From assembly GCF_037893015.1 (NCBI RefSeq), contig NC_133658.1, positions 60,989,636 to 61,053,635 of the forward strand: a DNA stretch of 64,000 bases. Reading direction: 5' to 3'. How positions within the stretch are numbered: the stretch's first letter is position 1; every line of letters begins with the position of its first letter. The notes below the pieces were generated by a model. The model was given only the letters and a program-made list of their open reading frames with translations, made no database searches and had not been told where the DNA came from. Below are positions 52,835 to 64,000 of the stretch, piece by piece. The position numbers were made by a program, and so were the translations under genes. Source of the DNA: Macrotis lagotis. Its lineage: Eukaryota > Chordata > Mammalia > Peramelemorphia > Peramelidae.

Positions 52835-53035
52835 AATCCTAGATTTAAATCTGTAAGACACTTTAGAGATTATCAACTCCAACTTCCTCACTTTATAAAT
52901 AAGGAAACTTTGGCTGAAAGAGGTTAGATGACTTGCCTACTATCTGTCACTTAGCTAATAAATGTCTGAAGTAGAATTTGCATCCAGGACTTACTGACTC
53001 CAAGAGTCATCCTCTATTCACAAGTCTCAGAGTGG
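52835..53035 (-). mobile_element. MIR-type SINE
   Basis: 'ctgtaagacactttagagat', 'tataaataaggaaactttgg', 'gacttgcctactatctgtca', 'ggacttactgactccaagag'. Confidence 0.65.
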
Positions 53036-55130
53036 GTTTGAATAATAACTTTGTGAGCAAGTCTCTTCAGCTCTCTAAATTTGAATTTCCTCATCTCTAA
53101 AATTTCTGTTTGGAAAAAGGAGCTTAGACTTTTAAGAAAATCATTTGAATGATCTTTTCTTCCCTCTACCAGTTTTGGTATGTTATTAAAGGAATCAGGA
53201 AATGGTTTCTGAACTACATTTCACCTTGATTCATATGATCTCAAAAATGATTTCTTCTTGATAATAATTAATAAATTCATCAGAAGCAGAATTGCATTTA
53301 TTAAACTTTGGATTGATGGAATTTGTTGAAGACTTCCTAGCTTGGTATAGTACTAAGGTTCTGTCTTTTTAATAGTGCCAGGCTCCTGAAAAGAGGTTTA
53401 ACCACATCTTATCTTATCTTTAGGCAAGTTGGTTTATTTTCAATATTCTTAGTGCAACAGGAGGAAGAAAACGCAAGTATAATTGATTTGGAAGGACTTT
53501 ATAGTCACATACCCATCACACTTGGAAACCACTCATAGAGAGTTCTCAGTTTGGAATTACCATAAGAACAACGATATAGAAATCTCCACTGCTGAACTAG
53601 TTGGAGTCCTTAAGATAAAAATTATAAACATTTAGACCTAGAAAGGACAGTAGAGATCCAACTAATCAATGATGTCAAATTCAAATAAAAGTGGGATATA
53701 AAGATGCCTGCTGGCATATTCAGAGCATGGCAAGAAATGAACCATATAGTTAACATCTCTGAGTTCATCTAATTGCCTTTTTTGCAAGGGAAGTAGCTAA
53801 TTTTCAGAAAGTGGAAGCAATCCTCCCAAGGCCATTACCCAGCCAGTCAATGGCAGGGTCCTAGGATGTAGGAGGTTACAAGACTCTCAGTACTTTATAT
53901 TGTCCACTGTGCCATTCTGTTCTTCTCTAACCTCAGATAATTTAGAGGGTTGGTTTCCATTAAATTGTTTTCTTTAATTTGCATTTAACTCAAAACCAAA
54001 GGGAAGGGAAGGAAAATGAAAAGAAATTTTAACGTTAGGTGATCAAATGGAAAATATGGCATATGGTGGGCTCCCACTTAGCCTACCCATTGTCTGGGTA
54101 GGCTGCAACCTCCATGGAGTTGTGAACTGGCCACATTGTTGGAAGGTTGGATCTATTTGGAGGGCAAAGTGAAGTAGAAAACTGAAACTGTTTCAATCCA
54201 ATTTCAATTTTATAAGTTCTATTACTTAACACACATAAATATTTCAGGGAGATGCGATTTGATCAGTGTAGGTGCTCCCTTCACTGCTGAAGAGTGTAAT
54301 CTATCTACATCTTTGTAGTGAGTCTTCATGAGCTGCTGTCATCACAAAATCCATTGCCTGCTAGTTGACATGGTGCTGAGCTTCTACATGGTTATAGTTA
54401 AACTGGGCCTCTTAGGAAAGAGATATCATCCATCACTGGGCCCATAATCAGAATCTTTCCAGCTTGTGGAAAGTAACCTGCCAGAATTTGCATTTCACTA
54501 CCATGGTCTTTGAGAATCCTGGGTCATCATGTCTAAAACACAATGAGGCCCAGAGCGCAGTTACTTAAATGGAACCATCATTAAGCATTTATAAGTCTCT
54601 TTGCCAAGTGATATGACCCCAAATCACTGACAGATATGATGGATAAGTATTAAAATATAATTTAAGTAAACATCAATTAAAGGAATATGCAAATTGTGTC
54701 AGAGTGCAAATGCTAGTTCACATTTATTTAGTTATTTAGAAAGTGTTTTCCTTACAACCATCCTGAGGGGGCAGGTAGTAAAAATATTTTCTTTCCCCAT
54801 TTTATCAATAAAGAAGTCAACAAAAGTCCTCTGGGACTTCATTGTTGAGTGGAAGTATCCTTGCTTGGAGTTTTCTGTTTGCTTGATAAATGCCTTTTAT
54901 TTAAACCATTTATACCTGTTCCCCATTGAACTCAGCATTGCAACAAAGAAAAACAGTTTTTAAAACCTATCAACCAAGTTTCTATATCTGATGTTGTATG
55001 CAGTATTCATAGCTAACCACTTCTCTGTAAGAAGAGATGTGTTCTATCCTTTAGAACCAAGACTGTTCATTGTAGTTTATTTGAATTCAACTAATTTTTA
55101 GCTATTTTAAGTTTTAACTATTATTTTGAT
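53036..55130. other. Repeat-poor AT-rich sequence
   Basis: About 2 kb with only weak MIR-like traces (about 53640-53890). No exon seen. An octamer ATGCAAAT is at 54687-54694. Confidence 0.4.
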
Positions 55131-55322
55131 TTACTTTATTATGGTTATTTCATTTATCTTTCTCATTCTGCTTTCTTTACTTTTCATGGTTCATATAAAT
55201 CTTCCTATGTTTCTCTATTATCTCATTTCCATTCTTTTTTTGGGTAGAATAATATTCCATTACATATAAATATCTCAAATTGTTCAACTATTCCCCAAAA
55301 AGATCCTGGATTCTTAAGGAAT
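55131..55322 (-). mobile_element. Marsupial L1 3'-end fragment
   Basis: 'ctttacttttcatggttcat', 'ataaatcttcctatgtttct', 'gggtagaataatattccatt', 'acatataaatatctcaaatt', 'gttcaactattccccaaaaa' are the minus strand of an L1 3' end. Confidence 0.6.
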
Positions 55323-55329
55323 ATATCGG

Positions 55330-55480
55330 GGTGGCTAGGTGGCATAGTGGATAAAAGCACCCACCTTGGAGTCAGGAGTACCTGGGTTCAAATCTGGTTT
55401 CAGACATTTAATAATTACCTAGCTATGTGGCCTTGGGCAAGCCACTTAACCCCATTTGCCTTGCAAAAACATAAAAAAAG
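55330..55480 (+). mobile_element. WSINE1-type SINE
   Basis: 'ggggtggctaggtggcatag', 'cttggagtcaggagtacctg', 'ataattacctagctatgtgg', 'catttgccttgcaaaaacat' plus A tail. Flanks gaatatatc (55319-55327) and gaatatatc (about 55481-55489) form a TSD. Confidence 0.88.
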
Positions 55481-55489
55481 AATATATCA

Positions 55490-56925
55490 TTAGAACCCAA
55501 ACTTTTTCAAGGCCTACCAAGCTTTAAAGCCCTTTTAATGTGGGCTATAAAGGCTATTCAAAGATGGACTTATTTGAATGCAGAAAAGGTTCTATTCAAT
55601 AGATGGACAGGGTAATGAGGGTTAGGGTTATGTTTACTTTTGTCCAAAGTAACTCCTAAGGATTGAAGATCAAGTCAGGGAGGTTGTCCTAAGGATAAAC
55701 ATGAAGTAACCTTGCCCAGAGTATCACAGGGTGGGTTGGTGGGAATCAGGACTTGAACACAAGTGGGTTTTTTGGTCTCCAAACCTGTGGACTTTCATCA
55801 AACCACACTATATTATGTACTGGTACATTGTCCTGTTCAGTTACTTAAAGGAGATTTTCTAGAGGAGGTGGGATTTCAAGAGCTATGTAATATATTACCA
55901 TTAACCTGTTACATTTTTATAGTGTCTTTTCTTGAATTATCACCTAATCTTCTTCCCTTTGCCTCTGAAGACATAGATTTTGAGTGGTTTTAGAAAATTA
56001 CTTTGCTTCATTTGACTGGGTTTTTTTGGGGGGTGGGGGGTGGGGGTGGGGGGTGAGGCACTGCTTTCCCTGAGAGTATCTACTTTAATAGAAACCCAGA
56101 CTTAAAGGGAGTTCTTAGTGGAAATTTCTAAAAGCTTTCAACGCACTATACAATTTTCCCCTATTTCATTTTCTTTTAAAACCAAGTGAAGCTTTTTTTC
56201 CATGGGATGATCTAGGGAGAAAGAAAAGATACATTGTTCTCAATTGTGTTTATAGTGAAATAATGATCCTTCTTCTGAGGGTTTCAAACTCCTTCACATT
56301 GGCTATCACATTAAATTAAGGGGGACATCATCAGGGAAGCAGATGCATCAAATATTTCAAACAGTGCCTTTTGGAGCAGATTAGTAGTAGATCAATCACA
56401 TTCTGTTATGTCTTTCCCTTCAGACCATAGAAAAATCCTTTAAGCTCTAGACCCTCACTTTTATATTTTAAAATATCTGATTTCATTACTGTGGCTATCA
56501 CTCTCCCTAATACAGATTATGGAGCCCCTCCATTCCTTCATTGAATCCTGTCTGTGAAGATACTAAAGCTAAAAAAAATTATCACCTAATAGTCAACCTC
56601 TGGATACTGAGCCTCCCCATACTTAACCTGGGCTGGTCCTTGAAAAAAAGACACCTACTTCATCAATAAAGTCCTTAAGGCTTGTTAAAACCTGCTAGAA
56701 CTACTATTTTGCTTGAGAACATTCTAGAACCCAGAATCACTTCCATATCATGATAAAGAATCAGAAACTGTAATTATCTGTATGGAAACTAATTATATAT
56801 TTAGGGATCCATGATTTCAGAAGTATAAGGAATTCCCAAAGAAGAAACAAGTGTAGACTGGTGCCTCCGTAACTTTGAGTCTGAGACAGTTGCCTAGTCA
56901 TTTCTATTTGGACTTGATACCACTG
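55490..56925. other. Mostly unrecognised sequence
   Basis: No exon or named repeat; contains the G-quadruplex motif at 56028-56053. Confidence 0.4.
56028..56053 (+). other. Very strong G-quadruplex motif
   Basis: G6 T G6 T G5 T G6: four G runs of at least five bases joined by single T loops. In the putative first intron, non-template strand. Confidence 0.95.
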
Positions 56926-56929
56926 GCCT

Positions 56930-57020
56930 AGAGATGTTAGATGATTTGGCCAGGGTCACAGAGAGTCTTCCTGACATTGAGACCAGGTCTCATATCTACT
57001 TCACCACACTGTCTCTTATA
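56930..57020 (-). mobile_element. MIR-type SINE fragment
   Basis: 'ttagatgatttggccagggt', 'cacagagagtcttcctgaca', 'gagaccaggtctcatatcta'. Confidence 0.5.
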
Positions 57021-57149
57021 TAATTAATGCAACAAAATCAGTCCATTTTGCCAAACATTAATCACTTTCTTCAGTACATAGAGGCAAAATGAAACTTCAA
57101 GGAGTTAATATTCAACTGAAGATATACAATATGGACATACATAAAGAAC

Positions 57150-57335
57150 CAATTCAATTCAATGAGCATTTATTAAGCAGCTTTAATATGCAATTACACT
57201 ATGATGAGTGCTGGAGAAAGGAATACAAGTCCTTGCTCTCAAAGAGCTTATGTTCTACTGTGGGAATATAACAAATAAAAAGAAAAGTTAAATACAAAGT
57301 TGAGTAGGGAGAGAGTACTAATAACTAAGAAAACT
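57150..57335 (+). mobile_element. L2 LINE 3' fragment
   Basis: 'tcaatgagcatttattaagc', 'gatgagtgctggagaaagga', 'atacaagtccttgctctcaa', 'agagcttatgttctactgtg' in L2 order. Confidence 0.7.
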
Positions 57336-57639
57336 GAAGGAAATTAGATGTCCTGATGGGATATATTGAATAAGATATCTAGCAGGCAGTATTAATGTTG
57401 ATCCTATATCATTTTCTTACTGATTCTATCTACAATCAATTGATTTTTGTCCTATTACTGCTTAAGTCATGGTTCTTTGTCTCTCTGAATTTAGTTCAGA
57501 ACTCAGCAGACCTGTAATGTGTTAAGTTTAGAAATCCAACTCTCCTGCTAATCACTGATCTGTTCCTATTAACAAATTTTGCTAAGAGAATTGGACCTGA
57601 TATCTTTATCCCACTAAGGCATCTTTTAGGGATGTCTGG

Positions 57640-57995
57640 TTTGCTGTCCAAAAAGCCTTGGCTGCTATCTTGGACTTGGAGTCAAAAAGTGAGTACTTCT
57701 GAGTCTCATGAAAGAAGAAGGGGAGTCATGCATTAACCCCTCATTTCCAAATTTAACCATTCATGTTGTTACCTGTGCCTCAGCTTTGTAACCAATCATG
57801 TTGCCCTCAATCTTGTGATGTCATTTACCCTCCTCTGTTCTTTTTTCTATACTACCCCAAAATGACAAAAGTAAAGTTGTCCTTTCACTTGGGGGCTTTG
57901 GCATTAATGGAGTCAGTCCTTTGACTTATTTATTGAAAGGTGGCATGGTTCAGTTAATAAATATTATCTTACTCAGAGAGTTGCCTAAGTTTCCT
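57640..57995 (+). mobile_element. Possible degraded retroviral (ERV1-like) solo LTR
   Basis: Composition and word order suggest the right part of a gammaretrovirus-like LTR: a 'gtaaccaatcatg' CCAAT-type element near 57788-57800, a polyA-signal-like word and then the R/U5-type phrases 'tcacttgggggctttggcat' and 'ggagtcagtcctttgactta' near 57886-57930. The left end is not defined and no TSD was found, and there is no internal gene. A non-viral origin is possible. Confidence 0.3.
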
Positions 57996-58009
57996 TTTTT
58001 GCTAAAATC

Positions 58010-58470
58010 TCAAATGCAACAGAGGATTAGGATTTAGGAGACAGATTAGAGATGGGGATGTCAGGGTGAATCTGTAGAGATAATGATTGAACCCATGTGA
58101 ACAAACAAGATCACCAAATGAAAAGGTAAAGAGGAATTTTCTCCAAGCCTTCAAATGCAACATTCTTAGGGGATGGAAGATGGACAATTGTCTAACAAGG
58201 GAGTATTAAGAAATAGTCGTCATAGAACTAAGGAGAATAGATGAGTAAGCTGTGCTGTGAAAACTAGAGAAGAGAATATCCAGAAGTATGGGGTAGGTGA
58301 AAGTGTCAAAACCTATAGAAGCCAAGTAGATAAAATATTTATAAAGTTTTCAGAATAATTACAATCAACTATCAGGGTCAAAAGAAATCTGCAAAAATTG
58401 AGAAGGTAGTGGGAGGTGAGGAACCCCTTAGACTGATGGACTCAGTAGTTAGAATAGAAAATGGCAAACC
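58010..58470 (+). mobile_element. L2 LINE 3'-region fragment
   Basis: 'gtagagataatgattgaacc', 'catgtgaacaaacaagatca', 'ccaaatgaaaaggtaaagag', 'cttaggggatggaagatgga', 'gaaaactagagaagagaata', 'gtgtcaaaacctatagaagc', 'caagtagataaaat' follow the L2 consensus order. Confidence 0.7.
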
Positions 58471-59620
58471 TCACTCTTACCCCTTGGACATCAACATTCA
58501 AACCTGGAAGAAGGAATTCCTGCTATCTGTTTAAAAGTGTTTTTGAAAAACAAGTTGAGTCAGATAAATGGTTAGCTCTTTGGCAATCCATTAGCTTCGT
58601 ATGGTCTTTCTAGACTAAACTTTTATTTTGATAACCAATCTTCCTCCCTACTTTATTTAACCCCTTGGAATTTAGTATTGCCCCCAAACCCTATTATCAA
58701 TCTAATTTGACTTTTTGCTATAAAATTGCTTTCCTTCTATTTTTAACCCTCTCCCTCTACCCCATATGGTGATTGCTCTTTCCTCACCCCACCCCCCACC
58801 CCAGGGAAGTTTATTTTGCCTTGAGAAAATTACTATATTTAAATCTACCTATTACAGTTTTATATTGTTTTTTAGCACTTTCACATTCCAATTACTTTCC
58901 AGTCTTAGTGTTTTTCATTTCTGGGCTCAGGTTTTGCTCCCACTAGCTAAAGCATTATTAAAAAAAATCTTAATAGAGAGCCAAGTTTAAAATGTATAGA
59001 GATTCTCTATTTACTTCTGATGTGCTAAAGAGAGAAGCACTGAGAAAAGACTTGTATTACAATGATGATGCATTTCCAGGGGACCACTCTCCTAAAAGGG
59101 CTTGTCTATTCAATTCATGTGAAATGAAGGGTTGTGCCCATCCCCATTGACTTTGGGCTTTGCCCAACATTCCATCTGGATCTTTTGACACTAAATAACT
59201 GAGTAGAAATCCGTAGATTGTGATCAAGTGATTTTATATTTCATTGTGGCTATACAAACATAACCAGTCTCTTGAAATCATAGGCAAAGAGAATAAATAC
59301 TACACAGATGTTATCTGCTTCAAATGAGGATTAGAACTTCATTTGTTCTTGGAGTTTTCCCCTAAAATAAGGAGAATAAAATAAAGGAGAAAAAAGATCT
59401 TCATCTGTTGAAATGTTGAAAAAACTAGTCTAAGGATTGTCTCATTGATTATTATTGCGTATCAATGCAAATTGAATAGTGTGATGGAATGAGCACGTAA
59501 TTTGGGAAGAGTCAGTTCCAGCTTTGTAATCCACTACCATTGTTCCTATTTCTCCTTTTCTTCATTGTCATACTCATAATCATTGTCACCATAGCTGGCA
59601 GCAAAGAGGAGAGGAGAGGA
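58471..59620. other. No recognisable gene or named repeat
   Basis: AT-rich, non-repetitive by eye; no exon seen. Confidence 0.4.
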
Positions 59621-59624
59621 GAGA

Positions 59625-59795
59625 ATGCTGGAATTGGAGTCAGGAAAACCCAGGTGTGAATCTTGGTTCAGACATTTATTCTCTCTGTGACCTGAGCAAG
59701 TCTTTTAACCTCTATGAGCCTCATTTTCTTCATCTGTACAATGAGGATAATACTAGCACTTACACCAGGGATTGTCATGAGGATATACTTTTACA
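59625..59795 (+). mobile_element. MIR/THER1-type SINE
   Basis: 'ctggaattggagtcaggaaa', 'acccaggtgtgaatcttggt', 'attttcttcatctgtacaat', 'aggataatactagcacttac'. Confidence 0.65.
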
Positions 59796-59884
59796 ATGCC
59801 TTCCACATCTGCCCCTTCCAGTTTAAGCTTCCTAAGACAAAACTCTCAGCACGGGGACCCTTACTCAGAAACATTCTAAGGTTT

Positions 59885-60135
59885 TCCCTTTTTTGTTGTT
59901 CAGTTATATCTGACTTTCTATGATCCCATTTTAGGGTTTTCTTGGCAAAGATTCTGGAGTGGTTTGCCATTTTCTTCTCAAGTTTATTTTATGGATGAGG
60001 AGGTAAATAGGGTTAAGTGACTTGCCCAAGGTCATACAGCTAGGAAATGTCTGAGGTCAGATTTGAACTCATGAAGATGAGTCTTCCTGATTCTAGGCTT
60101 AGTGCTCTATCCTCTGTGCCACCTAGCTGCTCAAA
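59885..60135 (-). mobile_element. SINE with BovB/RTE-like tail
   Basis: Near full-length minus-strand copy: 'ttgttgttcagttatatctg', 'gatcccattttagggttttc', 'ttggcaaagattctggagtg', 'gacttgcccaaggtcataca', 'gcctgtgccacctagctgct'-like end. Confidence 0.88.
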
Positions 60136-60309
60136 CAAACAACAACAATATATTCAAGACCCTCTACAATGCCAGTGATAAGAAAGGGAGTGAAGGAAAG
60201 GGAAAACCAAAGATGAATGCCAGACCCTGGTAACTAGAAGGATGATGATGCCAGCAACAGTAACAGGCAGTTGGGAAAGAGAGTCAGAAGATAGAGGGAA
60301 GAAAAATAA

Positions 60310-60597
60310 TGACTTTACATATATTGAGTGTGAGATTTGGACAAAATATTGAAACAGGAGTGTCTATCAGGTCATTATAAAGACAGGACTGGAGTTTAGG
60401 GAAGAAAGTGAGGCTAGATACATAGGGGACTATAAAGGGCTGAGAAATTATTGAATGAAGAGGAAGTAAAGGTAGTAAGCCTAAACTACTCTTTTTTTGA
60501 AGTTAAAGAAAAGGAAAATGTCATATGGCATATGGGGATGGCAAAAACAAGGGAATGATTTGGGAGAGTGTGTGTGTGTCTGTGTGTGTGTGTGTGT

Positions 60598-60641
<44 letters not shown>

Positions 60642-61080
60642 TAGGAGAGGCCTAAGAATATTTGCAAGAACAAGGGAAATCCAATAGAGAAGAAGAGACT
60701 GACAGTGAGAAAGAAAAAAGAAAGCAAATTCCCTGTGGAAATGGGAAAATATTTGATCTAAGATATATTTGGAGACATTAACCTTGGCAAGGAGAAGCCA
60801 CATAATCCTTTGAGATGTAGCAAAGAATAGGATTAATCATTGTAGAGAGGTTTTGAGACATAGGGGATGAAAAAGAAGGAATTCATGATAGATTCCCCAA
60901 TGGCCTCAATAAATTAGGAAGCAAGTCATATGCTGAGAAGTGGGGAAGGCAGAGATGGATACTTGAAAAAAAAGCCACCTAGAATAGGTAATACTGACCA
61001 ATACCAGTCAATATGGGTGATATAATAGAGAACCAGTTGAAAAGCAATAAAATTGTTGTGGAGTTGATTTAGGAATAAGA
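60310..61080 (+). mobile_element. L2 LINE 3'-region fragment
   Basis: Sense L2-like phrases 'catagcagg'-type traces, 'gactataaagggctgagaaa', 'gaagtaaaggtagtaagcct', 'gaggttttgagacatagggg', 'gaaggaattcatgatagatt'; contains the (TG)n at 60567-60637. Assignment weaker than for other L2 pieces. Confidence 0.45.
60567..60637. repeat. (TG)n microsatellite
   Basis: TG run with two TC interruptions; the source of the HTHTHT frames on the opposite strand. Confidence 0.95.
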
Positions 61081-61106
61081 CAATTGAATTTAGAAAGTAT
61101 GAACTA

Positions 61107-61205
61107 CAAATCCGGCCTCAGACACTTAATAATTACCTAGCTGTGTGACCTTGGGCAAGTCACTTAACCACATTGTCTTGCAAAAATCAAAACCCCCCAA
61201 AAAAG
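61107..61205 (+). mobile_element. WSINE1-type SINE, 5'-truncated
   Basis: Begins at 'aaatccggcctcagacactt' and ends 'cattgtcttgcaaaaatcaa' plus tail. A TSD of about 20 bp (gaatttagaaagtatgaact / gaattagaaagcatgaacta) at 61086-61106 and 61206-61225 supports target-primed insertion of a truncated copy. Confidence 0.9.
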
Positions 61206-61225
61206 GAATTAGAAAGCATGAACTA

Positions 61226-61715
61226 GTTGTGGGTCCAGTCAATACACTATCCTGGCTTTCCCCAAGAGAAGCACCTATGACTTGTATATCCAAGTATATT
61301 TATGGAATCCACAATTTGGCCTTGTTTGACTTGGGAACAAGGATTCAGACTGCCTATAGGAGGAGATCTGAGCTGCCATGATGGATGCTGCAGATTTGAC
61401 CTAAAAGCCCAAAGTTTTTCATGACACAGTTCACTCCTCAATCAATGAGGAAGATCAGCTGGCATCTTTGCAACTTATTATGACACCTTTGATGAATTTA
61501 TGATATGCACCATAATTAATTAAATCTCTTGATCAAGTCCCTTCCACTCACTTTATTCCTCTTCAACCAATCTTGTTCTCTCAGACAAGGGAATGCTACC
61601 ATTCATTAGCCTACATTGGTCACAATATTAGAAAGACATCTCTTACTTCCTGGAAAGGGGTTTCCAACAGACAAAATTTGACATCATCCAATATCTGTGA
61701 TGTGTCTGTCTTGGA
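61226..61715. other. No recognisable feature
   Basis: Nothing named; no exon seen. Confidence 0.4.
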
Positions 61716-61719
61716 CAAG

Positions 61720-61860
61720 GCAGGGTTTAATTAATCAATAAATATTTATAAAATATCCACCAAGCATTAATGCTTAGGATCCACTAAGCATTAAGCATAC
61801 AAAAAAGGACAGTACCTGCTTCCAAAATTCTTACAAACCCAGTGCGGGGAGGGGTAGCTG
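61720..61860 (+). mobile_element. L2 LINE 3' fragment
   Basis: 'aatcaataaatatttataaa', 'ccaagcattaatgcttagga' and 'gcatacaaaaaaggacagta', 'cctgcttccaaaattcttac' are L2-end phrases; the middle repeats 'ccacyaagcattaa' twice. Confidence 0.55.
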
Positions 61861-62464
61861 ATACTCAAAAGGAAGATGAGGAGGGAAGAAAGGGGCATAA
61901 TGGGAAAGTCCAGAGGAGCATAACCAGGTGAGAGATAAGAAATGGTTGAACTAGGCACCCTCCTTAAATGGAAGTTTGGGGAGAAAGTCCCTCCTCAACC
62001 ATTTAGTCAGAAAATGCTAATACTGATGAGTTCTAGGGCTGATAGGTTCCGATACCATCATGGAGAAGTCAAAAAGCATGCAGTTGGGTGGGAAAAAAGA
62101 GGGATGACCTATTAATTTAGGGAAGTTCTGGTACTGATTATGACCCAAGAATTTCAGGAACTTAGGGACTCTTATCTTTCAGAGCGAAATGTATATAAAT
62201 CTGAAGGTAGCATTGGAGCATCATCACCATAAATCCATCAATAAACAGTTATAGAAGTCTTGCAATTATGTCTTCTCACCATCCTGGCCAGTAAAATGGA
62301 AAGCACAGCTACCAAAAAGCTATTGACCACCCATCATCAGACAGAAGAATGGGGGTTAATCACTTCTTGCTTGGAATTCACAAGCATGTCAAATAGGACT
62401 TCAAATGACAAATGAACACTGGGAGGACAATGATCAGCAGGAAGTAGTACTGTGAATAAATTCA

Positions 62465-62640
62465 ATGCTTACATTCATCAAACATTTATTAAACTTTTAC
62501 TGTACAGAAACTTTTATCAAGGGCCTACTGTGTTCAAGATTCTAGACCAGGTGCTGGGGATAAAAAGACAAAAATTAAACAACTAGTAACCTCAGGGAGC
62601 TTACATTCTAGTGGAAGGAGCCATATAAACCCAGATAATA
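62465..62640 (+). mobile_element. L2 LINE 3' fragment
   Basis: 'tcatcaaacatttattaaac', 'gggcctactgtgttcaagat', 'ccaggtgctggggataaaaa', 'agggagcttacattctagtg' in L2 order. Confidence 0.75.
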
Positions 62641-63074
62641 ATAATATATATATGCATATATATATATATATGTAAAGACTTTTTTTTACTTCTCTTTTAT
62701 AGGCATTCCCTAGTCTGAGTGCACATATACATATTTCTTATATATGGCATATATGAAAATATCAAACATAATATATTTCACCTATATAAAACACACATAT
62801 ATATGTTTATTCATCTGTTAAATGGGGTAATAATATTATGATGATGATGAAGAAGAAAGAGAGTCTGGCAGAATGTAGTGAATTGTCCAAAACACAGATG
62901 GGTCTCAGACCCATCTCAGAGGTTTTCTCGTCTCCAGGCCCAACACTCCCTCTTGCATCATCTAGCAGCCTAGTTGATATGATTGACAAAATGTGTGAAC
63001 CTCTTGGACAAATTTTGGGAAGCACAATAGAAATACAAAGTATCATTGTCACAGAATAAGAGGAATCTTGTGTG

Positions 63075-63290
63075 AAGTTTAATGAGCCTGGAATCAAGAG
63101 ACCTCTGTTCAAATCCTACCTTCCATCCAATACTGAATTTATATGAACTAGTCACTTAAATGACTATATGGGCTAATCACTCTAAGGTTTTCTTCTCTGT
63201 AAAATGGAAGATGCAGGTCTGTTACAAACAATATGTTTTGTAAAATGGTAAAGCATTATGCAAACTGAATTATTATTATTATGTCACAGA
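63075..63290 (+). mobile_element. THER1/MIR-type SINE
   Basis: 'taatgagcctggaatcaaga', 'gttcaaatcctaccttccat', 'tcttctctgtaaaatggaag', 'aaaatggtaaagcattatgc' in sense order. Confidence 0.6.
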
Positions 63291-63299
63291 ACCATCTCA

Positions 63300-63560
63300 T
63301 GGAAACAATATTAAAATATCATAGAATTTAGGTTTTAGATGGGATCTTAAGAATAATTAGTCTAACTGTAAATGAAAGTTAGGAGTGAGTAAATGACTAT
63401 CTAAAATCAATAGCTCTTGAAAGCTGAAAAGACTTTAGAGATCTTTTTATAGATGGGGAAACTAAGGTACAAAGCAATAAAATGACATGAATATGTCTTG
63501 TTAGTCATAGAGCCATGATACAAATTTAAGTCACCTAACTCATTATCCAATACAGATGAT
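63300..63560 (-). mobile_element. MIR-type SINE traces
   Basis: 'tatcatagaatttaggtttt', 'tttttatagatggggaaact', 'aaggtac' and 'tagtcatagagccatgata' on the minus strand; probably two degraded copies. Confidence 0.45.
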
Positions 63561-63764
63561 CCTTATCTTCATGTCATATTACTCTCTAAATAGGATTTTA
63601 TAGCTGGAAGTCTCCCATTTAATTCCAAAAAAAAGTAGACCAAAGAAGTTAAGTGATTGATCCAAAATTCACTCTTCTAGTGAGTAAGAGGACTGGGCAT
63701 AGAGAAAGGTCCATCAATCAAACAGGTATGTATTAAATATATATTATATGTTTAATAATAAGGC

Positions 63765-64000
63765 TAAGTGTTGCAGTGGATAGAAACTGAACCTAGAGTC
63801 AAAAAGATTGTAGTTTACGTCTGGACTCAGATACGCATTAGCTGTGTGACTCTGGGCAAGTCATTTAACCTCTACCTGCCTCAGTTTCTTATCATTAAAA
63901 TGAAGATAATAGGAGTTATTGTGAAAATCAAATGGAATATTAGTTTTTAAAGTTTTGCGAATCTGAAGTGCTATATAAATTTTGTTATTTTTGTCATCAT
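63765..64000 (+). mobile_element. THER1-type SINE, runs off the window
   Basis: 'tgttgcagtggatagaaact', 'agctgtgtgactctgggcaa', 'cagtttcttatcattaaaat', 'gttattgtgaaaatcaaatg', 'gcgaatctgaagtgctatat', 'aaattttgttattt'. Confidence 0.8.

Noticed and set aside
54687..54694. POU octamer ATGCAAAT
   Set aside because: An eight-base word expected by chance in a 64 kb AT-rich window; no clustering or conservation evidence.

Overview
The window looks like ordinary nuclear DNA of a marsupial, most likely an Australian (australidelphian) one. It is AT-rich overall and packed with interspersed repeats and microsatellites. The clearest lineage signal is a short SINE about 145-170 bp long (head like ggggcagctaggtggcgcag, ending cttgcaaaaa plus an A-rich tail), which I recognise as the WSINE1-type element of Australian marsupials. 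With it come longer CORE-type SINEs with three kinds of 3' tail: L2-like (THER1/MIR type), BovB/RTE-like, and a second RTE-like tail (MAR1 type). Family names are from memory of these repeats, not from a database search.

Layout. From 1 to about 42.3 kb I find no convincing protein-coding exon. This part is a mosaic of old L2, CR1/L3 and MIR/THER1 fragments, marsupial L1 and L1/HAL1-type fragments (mostly minus strand), one RTE-type LINE 3' end that still encodes a C2H2 zinc-finger module, a mariner-like MITE, a hAT-like element, and many nested SINE insertions with readable target-site duplications (TSDs). Long purine tracts (388 nt without interruption at 14502-14889), an 18-copy GGAA array, a 3 x ~116 bp tandem repeat, a 98%-identical 100 bp duplication and a 25 bp-arm hairpin also lie here.

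From about 42.4 to 44.2 kb is the only gene-like landmark: a strong CpG island with three ZNF143/THAP11-type motifs, two GC boxes, an inverted CCAAT box, a GCC7 run, a 14-codon upstream ORF and a perfect CAG|GTGAGT splice donor at 43064/43065. I read this as the promoter and first (probably 5'-UTR) exon of a plus-strand gene whose identity I cannot tell. On that reading the rest of the window (43065-64000) is first intron. It begins with a repeat-poor stretch (about 44.2-46.3 kb) that may hold conserved regulatory sequence, then returns to L3, L1, THER1, WSINE1, L2, microsatellites, a very strong G-quadruplex motif (56028-56053) and a possible degraded retroviral LTR (about 57.64-57.99 kb).

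I found no complete intact gene, no functional transposon, no CRISPR array and no RNA gene that I could support. Boundaries of old repeats are approximate (tens of bases); boundaries set by TSDs are given to the base.
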